DNA of 39,506 nt from Streptomyces shenzhenensis (GTDB taxonomy: Bacteria; Actinomycetota; Actinomycetes; Streptomycetales; Streptomycetaceae), in NCBI RefSeq assembly GCF_021462265.1, contig NZ_JAJONF010000064.1, positions 1-39,506 of the forward strand, in the 5' to 3' direction. Positions 1 to 7,104 of this stretch are shown in pieces (position 1 is the first letter of the stretch; every line of letters begins with the position of its first letter). The notes under the pieces were generated by a model. That model was not told the origin of the DNA. It saw nothing but the letters and a program-made list of their open reading frames with translations, and made no database searches. The position numbers and the translations under genes are program-made.

Positions 1-37
1 CGGACGTTCGAGTCCGGCAGCGTCGGCGCGGTCCCGC

Positions 38-508
38 TCAGAACGCGTACGGATCCCCGGTCGCCAGCACCAGCACCCGCTGCTCGTCGTTGGTGCGGTC
101 CTGGTCCACCGCACCCCCACCCCACACCACGTCCACCTTCAGCGTCATCTCCTCCGGCCGGTCCCGCAGCCGTACCGGAACCACCAGCCGTTCGCCGGGC
201 ACCTCGACCGCCAGCGGTCCGGTGTCGCACACCACCTCCCGGTCGCCGGTACGCGCGCACCCGCCCGGCAGGTGCTGCGTGTCCGCCAGCGCCGCCGACG
301 ACGTCAGCCGCACACTGGCGCCCGTCACGGTGTCCGGCCCGTGGTTGCGCGGGGTCACCCCGACCTCCACCAGGTCCCCCACCAGCACGGCGGACCCGTG
401 CATCTCAAGATCGGCGTTCCCGGCCCAGGCCGTACCGGCCGTCCCCAGGGCCAGCACCCCCGCCGCCGCCGCACCGACCACCGTCAGCCCACCACGACGC
501 ATCGCCAT
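38..508 (-). CDS. Small secreted DUF11/CARDB-like protein
   Basis: This encodes about 156 aa. The start was chosen at the Met that opens a classic signal peptide: MAMRR, a hydrophobic Ala/Gly/Val stretch and an AWA-G cleavage site near residue 29. The mature part reads as one beta-rich repeat, with 'VEVGVTPRNHGPDTVTGASVRL' type spacing in pieces such as NHGPDTVTG. That resembles DUF11/CARDB domains, which are Ig-like modules of secreted actinobacterial proteins. Two Cys in the mature region (GGCARTGDREVVCDTG) could form a disulfide. No enzyme motif is visible, so a cell-surface or extracellular structural role is inferred. It is divergent from the next gene. An in-frame upstream Met at 598 would add a low-complexity Gly/Arg tail and is judged spurious. 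Confidence 0.72.
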   Translation of the reverse strand: MAMRRGGLTVVGAAAAGVLALGTAGTAWAGNADLEMHGSAVLVGDLVEVGVTPRNHGPDTVTGASVRLTSSAALADTQHLPGGCARTGDREVVCDTGPLAVEVPGERLVVPVRLRDRPEEMTLKVDVVWGGGAVDQDRTNDEQRVLVLATGDPYAF

Positions 509-633
509 GCCACCCGTCCCGTCCGTCCGCGCATCCCGTCCGTCTCCGGCATTCGTACGGATGTATGCCACCCCGGCCCCGCCACAGGCGCCCCCCATCA
601 GGTGACACCTGCCGTGCGTGGCACGCTGCCCGC

Positions 634-966
634 ATGCTGATCCTGCGCTCCGCCGCCCTCTTCGTCGTCGCCGCGTTCTTCGAGATCGGCGGCGCCTGGC
701 TGGTCTGGCAGGGTGTGCGCGAGCACCGCGGCTGGCTCTGGGTGGCCGGCGGCATCCTCTCCCTCGGCGCCTACGGCTTCGTCGCCACCTTCCAGCCCGA
801 CGCCCACTTCGGCCGCATCCTCGCGGCGTACGGCGGCATCTTCGTGGCCGGCTCGATCCTGTGGGGCGTGGTCGCGGACGGCTACCGCCCGGACCGCTGG
901 GACCTCACGGGGGCGGCGGTATGCCTGGCGGGCATGGCCCTGATCATGTGGGCGCCCAGAAACTGA
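634..966 (+). CDS. YnfA/UPF0060-family small membrane protein
   Basis: This 110-aa protein has four hydrophobic segments (about residues 5-25, 33-50, 60-80 and 88-107) joined by short loops, which is the normal length and topology for YnfA/UPF0060. Conserved-looking pieces are AAxFEIGGAWLVW at the N-terminus, GAYGFVATFQP, RILAAYGGIFV and DRWDLTGAAVCLAGM. The family is related to SMR-type small multidrug transporters and acts as a dimer in the cytoplasmic membrane, but its substrate is not settled. The start at MLILRSA begins directly at the first membrane segment. A longer in-frame start at 565 would add an Arg/Pro-rich shadow. It stands alone between a divergent gene and a repeat-rich spacer. 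Confidence 0.9.
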   Translation: MLILRSAALFVVAAFFEIGGAWLVWQGVREHRGWLWVAGGILSLGAYGFVATFQPDAHFGRILAAYGGIFVAGSILWGVVADGYRPDRWDLTGAAVCLAGMALIMWAPRN

Positions 967-1177
967 CCTGGAGAACCCGCCCGAGGGGGACGCGTGGCTG
1001 TATCGATGCGCGGCTCCGCCCCGTGGCCCGTGGGCACGCCCCCACCGGCCCCCACCGACCCGCACCGGCCCGCATCGGCCCCTGGCCCCACCGGCCCGCA
1101 CCGGTCCACCTGGCCCCACCGCTCCCACCGCCCCGCACCGGCCCGCAGCCGCCCGATCCCGCACCGACCACGGCGCC
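967..1177. repeat. C-rich degenerate repeats and interspersed repeat fragment
   Basis: This intergenic stretch has no supported gene. At about 996-1040 it carries a fragment (GGCTGTATCGATGCGCGGC) that recurs at about 9140-9185, so it belongs to an interspersed family. From about 1030 to 1150 the plus strand is a degenerate run of CACCGGCCC-type units of about 10 bp. Short plus-strand reading frames across it are products of the repeat. Confidence 0.6.
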
Positions 1178-1183
1178 TAGACT
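1178..1183 (+). promoter_or_regulatory. Putative -10 element of the SDR gene
   Basis: TAGACT is a good Streptomyces HrdB-type -10 hexamer. It lies 44 bp before the ATG and would give a short leader that contains the GAGGAG ribosome binding site (1216-1221). No convincing -35 is seen in the C-rich sequence upstream. Confidence 0.45.
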
Positions 1184-1227
1184 CTCCGAAGCAAGCCGCA
1201 CAAGTACACCCCGCTGAGGAGCAGCCC

Positions 1228-1986
1228 ATGGCCTCGTCCCGCATCGCGGTAGTCACCGGCGCCAGCAGCGGCATCGGCGCCGCCACCGCGCGCAAGCTCG
1301 CCGAGGCCGGCTACCGCGTCGTCCTCACCGCCCGCCGCGAGGACCGGATCGAGGCCCTGGCCAAGGAGATCAACGAAGCGGGGCACGAGGCCACCGCCTA
1401 CCCGCTGGACGTGACGGACCGCGCGGCCGTGGACGAGTTCGCGACGGCCTTCAAGGCGGTCGCCGTCCTCGTGAACAACGCCGGCGGAGCCCTCGGCGCC
1501 GACCCGGTGGCCACCGGCGACCCGGCCGACTGGCGCACGATGTACGAGACGAACGTCATCGGCACCCTGAACCTCACCCAGGCCCTGCTCCCCAAGCTGG
1601 AGGCGAGCGGCGACGGCACGGTGGTCGTGGTCTCCTCCACCGCCGGCCACGCCACCTACGAGGGCGGCGCCGGCTATGTCGCCGCCAAGCACGGCGCGCA
1701 CGTCCTCGCCGAGACCCTCCGCCTGGAGATCGTCGGCAAACCGGTCCGCGTCATCGAGATCGCCCCCGGCATGGTCAAGACGGAGGAGTTCGCGCTGACC
1801 CGCTTCGGCGGCGACGAGGAGAAGGCGGCCAAGGTCTACCAGGGCGTCGCCGAGCCCCTGACCGCCGACGACGTGGCGGACACCATCGCCTGGACGGTGA
1901 CCCGCCCCAGCCACGTCAACATCGACCTCCTGGTCGTCCGCCCCCGCGCCCAGGCCTCCAACACCAAGGTCTACCGGGAGCTGTAA
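1228..1986 (+). CDS. SDR-family NAD(P)-dependent oxidoreductase (YdfG-like)
   Basis: This is a 252-aa classical short-chain dehydrogenase. The Rossmann glycine motif TGASSGIG is at residues 10-17, NNAG at 83-86, the catalytic Ser in VVVSSTAG near 136-137, and the YxxxK pair is Tyr150/Lys154. Length and the C-terminal segment (PSHVNIDLLVVRP) fit the YdfG/serine dehydrogenase-like group, which oxidises or reduces 3-hydroxy acids or small carbonyls. The real substrate cannot be read from sequence. The start is set by GAGGAG seven bases upstream; upstream in-frame sequence is Pro-rich repeat. The stop codon overlaps the start of the next small gene (TAATG), so translation of the two is probably coupled. 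Confidence 0.93.
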   Translation: MASSRIAVVTGASSGIGAATARKLAEAGYRVVLTARREDRIEALAKEINEAGHEATAYPLDVTDRAAVDEFATAFKAVAVLVNNAGGALGADPVATGDPADWRTMYETNVIGTLNLTQALLPKLEASGDGTVVVVSSTAGHATYEGGAGYVAAKHGAHVLAETLRLEIVGKPVRVIEIAPGMVKTEEFALTRFGGDEEKAAKVYQGVAEPLTADDVADTIAWTVTRPSHVNIDLLVVRPRAQASNTKVYREL

Positions 1987-2153
1987 TGTCGAAGGAGGAC
2001 GCGGCCAAGGCCCTGGAAAAGGAACTTGAGAAGTCCCGCCTGGCGCAGGAGACGAAGAACGAACGCCAGGTCTGGTATTTCCTGGGCTATTTCCTCTTCG
2101 GCATCCACATCATCGCGTTCGTGATGATCTACGCGGTCCGCCACGCGAAGTGA
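1986..2153 (+). CDS. 55-aa single-pass membrane protein coupled to the SDR gene
   Basis: The gene starts ATGTCGAAGGAG, overlapping the SDR stop by one base. It encodes 55 aa: a charged, helical N-terminal half (residues 1-28, rich in Lys/Glu) and one transmembrane segment at about residues 29-50 (YFLGYFLFGIHIIAFVMIYA), then VRHAK. It is too short to appear in most ORF calls. The layout resembles small Streptomyces membrane proteins such as DUF6126, but I cannot assign it firmly. The overlap suggests co-expression with the SDR enzyme. A role as a small membrane partner of that enzyme is a guess. Confidence 0.72.
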   Translation: MSKEDAAKALEKELEKSRLAQETKNERQVWYFLGYFLFGIHIIAFVMIYAVRHAK

Positions 2154-2302
2154 CCAGGGAGCGCGGCAACCCACAGGGGTGAACATCGCCGATCACCCGA
2201 ACCGCGGCCGAACAGGCGACCTGGCTCTGCTGTCCAGGCTGCCGGGCTCTACGAAGACAGCCGACCGACCGGAGCCTCCGAAGCCAACCGGGGCCCCGGT
2301 CC

Positions 2303-3496
2303 TCAGCCCTTCACACAGATGAACTGCTTCAGCTTCGCCACGACCTCCACGAGGTCTCGCTGCTGGTCCATCACCTGGTCGATCGGCTTGTAAGCACCCG
2401 GGATCTCATCCACCACGCCGGAGTCCTTACGGCACTCCACGCCCCGCGTCTGCTCCTCCAGATCCTTCGTCGAGAAGCGCCGCTTGGCGGCATTGCGGCT
2501 CATTCGCCGGCCCGCGCCGTGCGAAGCCGAGTTGAAAGCCTTCTCGTTGCCAAGGCCCTTGACGATGTACGTAGCCGTGCCCATCGAACCCGGGATGATG
2601 CCGAGGTCGCCGGCTCCCGCCCGGATCGCGCCCTTACGGGTCACCAGCAGGTCCATCCCCTCGTACCGCTCCTCGGCCACGTAGTTGTGGTGACAGCTGA
2701 CCTCCGTCCCGAAGGTCGGCTTCGCCTTCTTGAACTCCTTGCGGATCACGTCCTTGAGGAGCGCCATCATGATCGAGCGGTTGTACTTCGCGTACTCCTG
2801 CGCCCAGTAGAGGTCATTCCGGTACGCGGCCATCTGCGGGGTGTCCGAGACGAAGACAGCGAGGTCACGGTCGACCAAGCCCTGGTTGTGGGGAAGTTTC
2901 TGGGCCACGCCGATGTGGTGCTCGGCCAGTTCCTTGCCTATGTTGCGGGAACCGGAGTGCAATGTGAGCCACACCGAACCCTCGCCGTCCAGCGAGACCT
3001 CCACATAGTGGTTGCCCGACCCGAGCGTCCCCATCTGCTTCACGGCCCGCTCCTCCCGGAACTTCACCGCCTCCGCGACCCCGTCGAACCGCCCCCAGAA
3101 CTCCCCCCACCCGGCCGTGGCCAGTCCATGGAAATCCCCCGGCTCCACGGGCTCCGCGTGCATCCCCCGCCCCACCGGAATCGCCAGCTCGATCTTCGAC
3201 CGCAGCCGCGACAGATCCCCCGGCAGGTCGTTGGCCGTGAGCGACGTCTTCACCGCGGACATCCCGCAGCCGATGTCGACCCCGACCGCCGCCGGGCACA
3301 CCGCGCCCCGCATGGCGATGACCGAACCGACCGTCGCGCCCTTCCCGTAGTGGACGTCCGGCATGACCGCCAGGCCCTTGATCCACGGCAGGGTCGCGAC
3401 GTTGCGCAACTGCTGGAGCGCCACGTCCTCGACGGTCGCCGGGTCGGTCCACATCCGGATCGGCACCTTCGCGCCCGGCATCTCCACGTACGACAT
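2303..3496 (-). CDS. rtcB: RtcB-type RNA ligase (3'-phosphate/5'-OH)
   Basis: This 397-aa protein has all RtcB signatures: MPDVHYGKGATVGSV (about 45-59), the metal-site motif VGVDIGCGMS with Asp74 and Cys77, GTLGSGNHYVEV, HSGSRNIGKELAEHH, HHNY, and RAGAGDLGIIPGSMGT followed by ASHGAGRRMSR, whose His is the residue guanylated by GTP. RtcB seals RNA 2',3'-cyclic phosphate or 3'-phosphate ends to 5'-OH ends, in tRNA or rRNA repair, in a Mn-dependent reaction. The start is fixed by GAGGAAG just upstream of ATGTCGTACGTCG. No archease, RtcA cyclase or RtcR regulator gene adjoins it. It has an unusually AT-rich leader and converges with the SDR unit. Confidence 0.95.
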   Translation of the reverse strand: MSYVEMPGAKVPIRMWTDPATVEDVALQQLRNVATLPWIKGLAVMPDVHYGKGATVGSVIAMRGAVCPAAVGVDIGCGMSAVKTSLTANDLPGDLSRLRSKIELAIPVGRGMHAEPVEPGDFHGLATAGWGEFWGRFDGVAEAVKFREERAVKQMGTLGSGNHYVEVSLDGEGSVWLTLHSGSRNIGKELAEHHIGVAQKLPHNQGLVDRDLAVFVSDTPQMAAYRNDLYWAQEYAKYNRSIMMALLKDVIRKEFKKAKPTFGTEVSCHHNYVAEERYEGMDLLVTRKGAIRAGAGDLGIIPGSMGTATYIVKGLGNEKAFNSASHGAGRRMSRNAAKRRFSTKDLEEQTRGVECRKDSGVVDEIPGAYKPIDQVMDQQRDLVEVVAKLKQFICVKG

Positions 3497-3724
3497 GTCT
3501 TCCTCATTCCCCCGCGAACAGCACACCAAAAAGGACAGAGATCTTTAAATAAAACAAACGGCAAATGCGGCGCCAGAGGTCCATCAACCAGACAGGGGAC
3601 CGGCGTTCACAGCAGTGCGTGCGGTAGACATTGTCTCCAGCGGGCGCCCCACTGCGGCAAGCGATTAACCAGCGGGGACACTGGAGCAGGACCGAGCGGA
3701 CCAGTGAACGGAAGGAGCCTGACC
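3497..3724. promoter_or_regulatory. Divergent, locally AT-rich intergenic region upstream of rtcB
   Basis: This 228-bp spacer separates rtcB from the first DUF3558 gene. Bases about 3523-3571 are mostly A/T, with ATCTTTAAATAAAAC, a striking drop in a window of over 70% GC. On the rtcB strand this is the leader or promoter zone. I could not define clean -35/-10 pairs. At 3711-3718 GAAGGAGC serves the downstream lipoprotein gene. Confidence 0.4.
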
Positions 3725-4594
3725 GTGCAGCGGAAGGCGTACGTAACCGGCATCGCCGCCCTTCTCGCGGCCCTGCTGGCCGGCTGCACGAGCGGTTCCA
3801 GCGGTGGCGAGGACACAACCGACAAGAACGCGGACACCGGCACCTCCGCCGTCGCCGCCCAGCCCGGCAAGTACCGCACCCTCCCGGAGGCCTGTGGCGC
3901 GGTCAGCCACGACACCCTCGACTCCCTGCTCCCCGGCATCGCCCAGATCACCGACGAGCAGCAGCGCGAGAAGGCGTACGCGGGCGACGCCACGCTCACC
4001 TACGACACCGATCGCAAGGTGGGCTGCCACTGGAAGGTCGAGTCCGCCGACGCCACCGACCGGCTGTCCGTCGACTTCGAGCGGGTGGTGTCGTACGACA
4101 ACGCGGTCAGCGACGACAGCGAGGCGCAGACGATCTACACGCAGTTGGAGACGGCGGCCGACATCCCGGAGTCCGCGCCCCCGAGCCCCGTCGAGACGGA
4201 GTCACCGTCGGAGTCGGCGTCCAACTCCCCGTCCGCGTCCACGCCGACGTCCGCGTCCGGATCCGCGTCCGCCACGGGATCCGCCGGTCCGTCCTCCTCG
4301 GCTTCCTCCACCGCCTCCGCCTCCTCCGCCTCCTCCTCCGCCACTCCGGCCGGTGTGCAGCCCCGCACTCTCTCCGACCTGGGCGACGAGGCGTATCTCG
4401 ATGATCAGCTCAGCGGCTCCGGTTCGACGGCCGAGCAGCGGACGGTGACTGTGGTGTTCCGCACGTCCAACGTCGTCGTGACCATCGTGTACGAGGAGCA
4501 GCCGATGGCCACCGGGACGGTCCCGGACAGCAAGGAAATGCAGGACAGGGCGCAGAATCTGGCCGGTCAGCTGGCCGAGGCCCTCAACAGCTGA
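3725..4594 (+). CDS. DUF3558-type lipoprotein with Ser/Pro-rich insert
   Basis: This 289-aa protein begins at GTG 3725, with GAAGGAGC nine bases upstream. A lipoprotein signal ends in LLAGC, with Cys21 the lipidated residue. The pattern KYRTLPEACGAVSHDTLDSLLPG followed by CHWKVES matches the DUF3558 fold of actinobacterial surface lipoproteins of unknown function. Between about residues 150 and 215 there is a low-complexity Ser/Ala/Thr/Pro region, probably an extended wall-spanning linker interrupting the domain. After it the domain resumes with LSDLGDEAYLDDQ and a hydrophobic beta strand VVVTIVYEE. The neighbouring gene encodes a second DUF3558 lipoprotein of the same design, so the pair likely arose by duplication. 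Confidence 0.85.
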   Translation: MQRKAYVTGIAALLAALLAGCTSGSSGGEDTTDKNADTGTSAVAAQPGKYRTLPEACGAVSHDTLDSLLPGIAQITDEQQREKAYAGDATLTYDTDRKVGCHWKVESADATDRLSVDFERVVSYDNAVSDDSEAQTIYTQLETAADIPESAPPSPVETESPSESASNSPSASTPTSASGSASATGSAGPSSSASSTASASSASSSATPAGVQPRTLSDLGDEAYLDDQLSGSGSTAEQRTVTVVFRTSNVVVTIVYEEQPMATGTVPDSKEMQDRAQNLAGQLAEALNS

Positions 4595-4726
4595 GGCCCC
4601 CGGCACGCCTTGCGCACCCCGTCCGCAAAGCACCCGAACCGAAACCGCACAGCTTCCTCACCGCGTACCGTGGCCCCTCGGACCCGATCCGACCGCAGGA
4701 ACCCCGAACGTATGAGTGAAGGAACC

Positions 4727-5623
4727 ATGCAGCGAGTAGCAGTCCAGCGAGACGACCAGCGCGCCCGGAACGAGCGGAACGCACAGCGGCGGGCAGGGCG
4801 CCTGCGCCGCGGCCTCGTCTGCGCGGCCGCCGTCCCCGCCGTGGCGCTGTTCGCGACGGCCTGCTCCTCGGACTCGGACAGCGCGGCGCAGCAGCCGGCC
4901 GGCGGTTCGAGTCCCGTCACCGTCCCGGGCGGCTCGGCGGCCCCTTCGGCCACCGTGCAGGCGGCCAAGTACCAGAAGCTGCCCGAGCCGTGCGCGGTGC
5001 TGTCGAAGAAGACCCTCACCGCGCTCGTGCCGAAGGGCGCGACCTCGGGCAAGGAGGGCACGTCGAACGACGTGGCCACGCGCGGCAGCTGCTCCTGGAG
5101 CAGCCTGGACAACAACGGTGTGAAGGGGTCCCAGTTCCGCTGGCTGAACATCTCCTTCCTCCGCTTCGACTCGGACACCAGCCGCGGCTCCGGCGAGCAG
5201 CAGGCCGAGGCGTACTACACGAACCAGGTGCGGGGGGCACAGTCCGTGTCCGGCGCCAAGAACACCAAGACGGTGCCGGTGTCGGGGGCGGGCGACCAGG
5301 CGACGGCCGTGCGCTACGACCTGAAGAAGAAGGAGGGCGCCTTCAAGCAGCAGACGGTCGTGGCACGCGTCGCGAACGTCGTCGTCACCGTCGACTACAA
5401 CGGCGCGGGTCTCGCGGGCGAGAAAACCCCGGACGCGGACGCCCTGACGAAGGCGGCGGAGAAGGCGGCCGTGGAGGCGGTGGCGTCGGTCTCGACCGCC
5501 AACGGCTCCGGTGCGCCGGCGAGTTCATCTGCGGCGACACCCTCGCCGTCGGCATCGAAATCGGCCTCGAAGTCGGCCTCGCCCACCGCGTCGCCGTCCA
5601 AGTCGGCAGCCAAGAAGAGCTGA
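4727..5623 (+). CDS. DUF3558-type lipoprotein, tandem paralogue
   Basis: This 298-aa protein starts at ATG 4727, four bases after GAAGGAAC. An in-frame ATG at 4712 lacks such spacing. The N-terminus is long and Arg-rich (about residues 8-28), which fits a Tat-like or strongly positive n-region, followed by a hydrophobic stretch and the lipobox FATAC with Cys46. The body has KYQKLPEPCAVLSKKTLTALVPKG, a second Cys in GSCSWSSLD, and GAGDQATAVRYDLKKKEGAFKQQTVVARVANVVVTVDY, all parallel to the preceding protein. The C-terminus is Ser/Ala/Lys-rich from about residue 250. DUF3558 proteins are exported lipoproteins of unknown function. The two genes are 132 bp apart and probably cotranscribed. Confidence 0.85.
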   Translation: MQRVAVQRDDQRARNERNAQRRAGRLRRGLVCAAAVPAVALFATACSSDSDSAAQQPAGGSSPVTVPGGSAAPSATVQAAKYQKLPEPCAVLSKKTLTALVPKGATSGKEGTSNDVATRGSCSWSSLDNNGVKGSQFRWLNISFLRFDSDTSRGSGEQQAEAYYTNQVRGAQSVSGAKNTKTVPVSGAGDQATAVRYDLKKKEGAFKQQTVVARVANVVVTVDYNGAGLAGEKTPDADALTKAAEKAAVEAVASVSTANGSGAPASSSAATPSPSASKSASKSASPTASPSKSAAKKS

Positions 5624-5657
5624 CCGGCCATACGTACGCCGCACTGATGTGCCACCC

Positions 5658-5671
5658 TGTTGCGCGCAACA
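5658..5671. promoter_or_regulatory. Perfect 14-bp palindrome, candidate operator
   Basis: TGTTGCGCGCAACA is its own reverse complement. It sits 25 bp before the GTG start of the DUF2637 gene and 35 bp after the previous stop, a position that suits an operator. No regulator gene is adjacent, so the binding protein is unknown. Confidence 0.4.
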
Positions 5672-5695
5672 ACATGCAAGGGGAGGGGAGTGCCG

Positions 5696-7036
5696 GTGGC
5701 CGCGCCAATGCAGCTGACCCGGATGCACCGCGTTCTCATCGGCGTGGTCGTGACCGGCGCGATGATCATCGCCGGCATCGGCTTCGCCGGATCGTACGCG
5801 GCCGTCCGTGAGCTGGCCATCAAGAAGGGCTTCGGGAACTTCGCCTACGTGTTCCCGGTCGGCATCGACGCGGGCATCTGCGTCCTGCTCGCCCTCGACC
5901 TGCTGCTGACCTGGATCCGCATACCCTTCCCGCTGCTGCGGCAGACGGCCTGGCTGCTGACCATCGCGACGATCGCGTTCAACGGCGCGGCGGCCTGGCC
6001 GGACCCGCTGGGTGTGGGCATGCACGCGGTGATCCCGATCCTGTTCGTCGTGGCCGTCGAGGCCGCCCGCCACGCGATCGGCCGGATCGCCGACATCACG
6101 GCGGACAAGCACATGGAGGGGGTCCGGCTCACCCGCTGGCTGCTCTCCCCGGTTCCCACGTTCCTTCTCTGGCGCCGGATGAAGCTGTGGGAGCTGCGCT
6201 CGTACGACCAGGTCATCAAGCTGGAGCAGGAACGTCTCGTCTACCAGGCGAGGCTGCGTTCCCGCTTCGGCCGGGCCTGGCGCAGGAAGGCTCCCGTGGA
6301 GTCCCTGATGCCCCTGCGCCTCGCCAAGTACGGCGTCCCCCTGGCCGACACGGCCCCGGACGGTCTGGCGGCTGCGGGCATCGAACTTCCCGCGCTGCCG
6401 ACGCAGATCTCCATGGCCGCGAACGGTCGTGCCGCCGGGGCGGCACGGGTGGACGCGGCCGCACCTCCCGGCCAGCAGCGCCCGGAGCTGGTCCCCGGTC
6501 CCCAGCAGGGGCAGCAGGAGATCCCGGCCAGGCAGCCCGAGCCGGCCCTCGATCCGAACGTCAACCCCTGGCTGCACGCCAGGGACCCGCAGCAGATCGA
6601 GTACCACGGCGACTACGACCCGTCGTACGAGCCCCAGTACAGCGAGGAGCAGTACGCGGCCTGGCAGTACGAGCAGGAGCAGTACGAGCAGGAACTGCTC
6701 CGGCAGCAGCAGTTCGCGCAGCAGCAACTCCCCCAGGAGCAGCAGCCCCTCCCCGCGGAGTCCCCGTCGGAGACGACCGGCAGCTTCCCCATCCCCTCCG
6801 GCCCGGGCCGCACTCGCGAGCTGGGCGAGGGCGGCGGCCCGCCGGAGCCGACCGAAGAGGACTTCTACCTGGTCTTCAAGAAGTCGATAGACGGCAGCTA
6901 CCCCACCTCCGGTCAGCTCAGGGACGACGTGGAGGCGACGTACGGCATCACGCTCGCGCAGCGCGACGCGGACCGCATGGTCAACCGCTTCACGAACCGC
7001 CACACGGCGGAGCTGCAGGAAGACCACATCGCCTGA
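5696..7036 (+). CDS. DUF2637 membrane protein with Gln-rich cytoplasmic tail
   Basis: This 446-aa protein has four predicted membrane helices in the first ~130 residues (VLIGVVVTGAMIIAGIGFAG; YVFPVGIDAGICVLLALDLLL; TAWLLTIATIAFNGAAAW; HAVIPILFVVAVEAARHAI). A long soluble part follows, with RLTRWLLSPVPTFLLWRRMKLWELRSY, the typical DUF2637 end. The middle (about residues 230-350) is disordered and Gln/Pro/Tyr-rich. The last ~70 residues (PTEEDFYLVFKKSIDG to the end) look like a compact helical, possibly winged-helix, domain. DUF2637 is related to SpdB-like spread proteins of actinomycete conjugative plasmids, but no transfer genes are present here. GGGGAGGGG precedes the chosen GTG; GTG 5690 and ATG 5708 are alternatives. 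It ends just before a strong bidirectional terminator. Confidence 0.87.
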   Translation: MAAPMQLTRMHRVLIGVVVTGAMIIAGIGFAGSYAAVRELAIKKGFGNFAYVFPVGIDAGICVLLALDLLLTWIRIPFPLLRQTAWLLTIATIAFNGAAAWPDPLGVGMHAVIPILFVVAVEAARHAIGRIADITADKHMEGVRLTRWLLSPVPTFLLWRRMKLWELRSYDQVIKLEQERLVYQARLRSRFGRAWRRKAPVESLMPLRLAKYGVPLADTAPDGLAAAGIELPALPTQISMAANGRAAGAARVDAAAPPGQQRPELVPGPQQGQQEIPARQPEPALDPNVNPWLHARDPQQIEYHGDYDPSYEPQYSEEQYAAWQYEQEQYEQELLRQQQFAQQQLPQEQQPLPAESPSETTGSFPIPSGPGRTRELGEGGGPPEPTEEDFYLVFKKSIDGSYPTSGQLRDDVEATYGITLAQRDADRMVNRFTNRHTAELQEDHIA

Positions 7037-7053
7037 GCCCCGCAGCCCCACAG

Positions 7054-7100
7054 GGCATGAAGAAGGGGCCCTCCTCGGCGGAGGGCCCCTTCTTCATGCC
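7054..7100. terminator. Bidirectional hairpin terminator between convergent genes
   Basis: A perfect 20-bp stem (7054-7073 with 7081-7100; inner arm GGGGCCCTC) closes a 7-base loop. It lies 17 bp after the DUF2637 stop and just downstream of the lysS stop, so it can serve both converging genes. Confidence 0.9.
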
Positions 7101-7104
7101 GGCG

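Noticed and set aside
1..37. Gene entering from the left edge
   Set aside because: Only 37 bases lie before the first stop codon, and no conserved text can be read from them.
2287..2300. ACCGGGGCCCCGGT palindrome as a terminator between the small membrane gene and rtcB
   Set aside because: Only 5-bp arms remain once a loop is allowed, so the hairpin is too weak to call.
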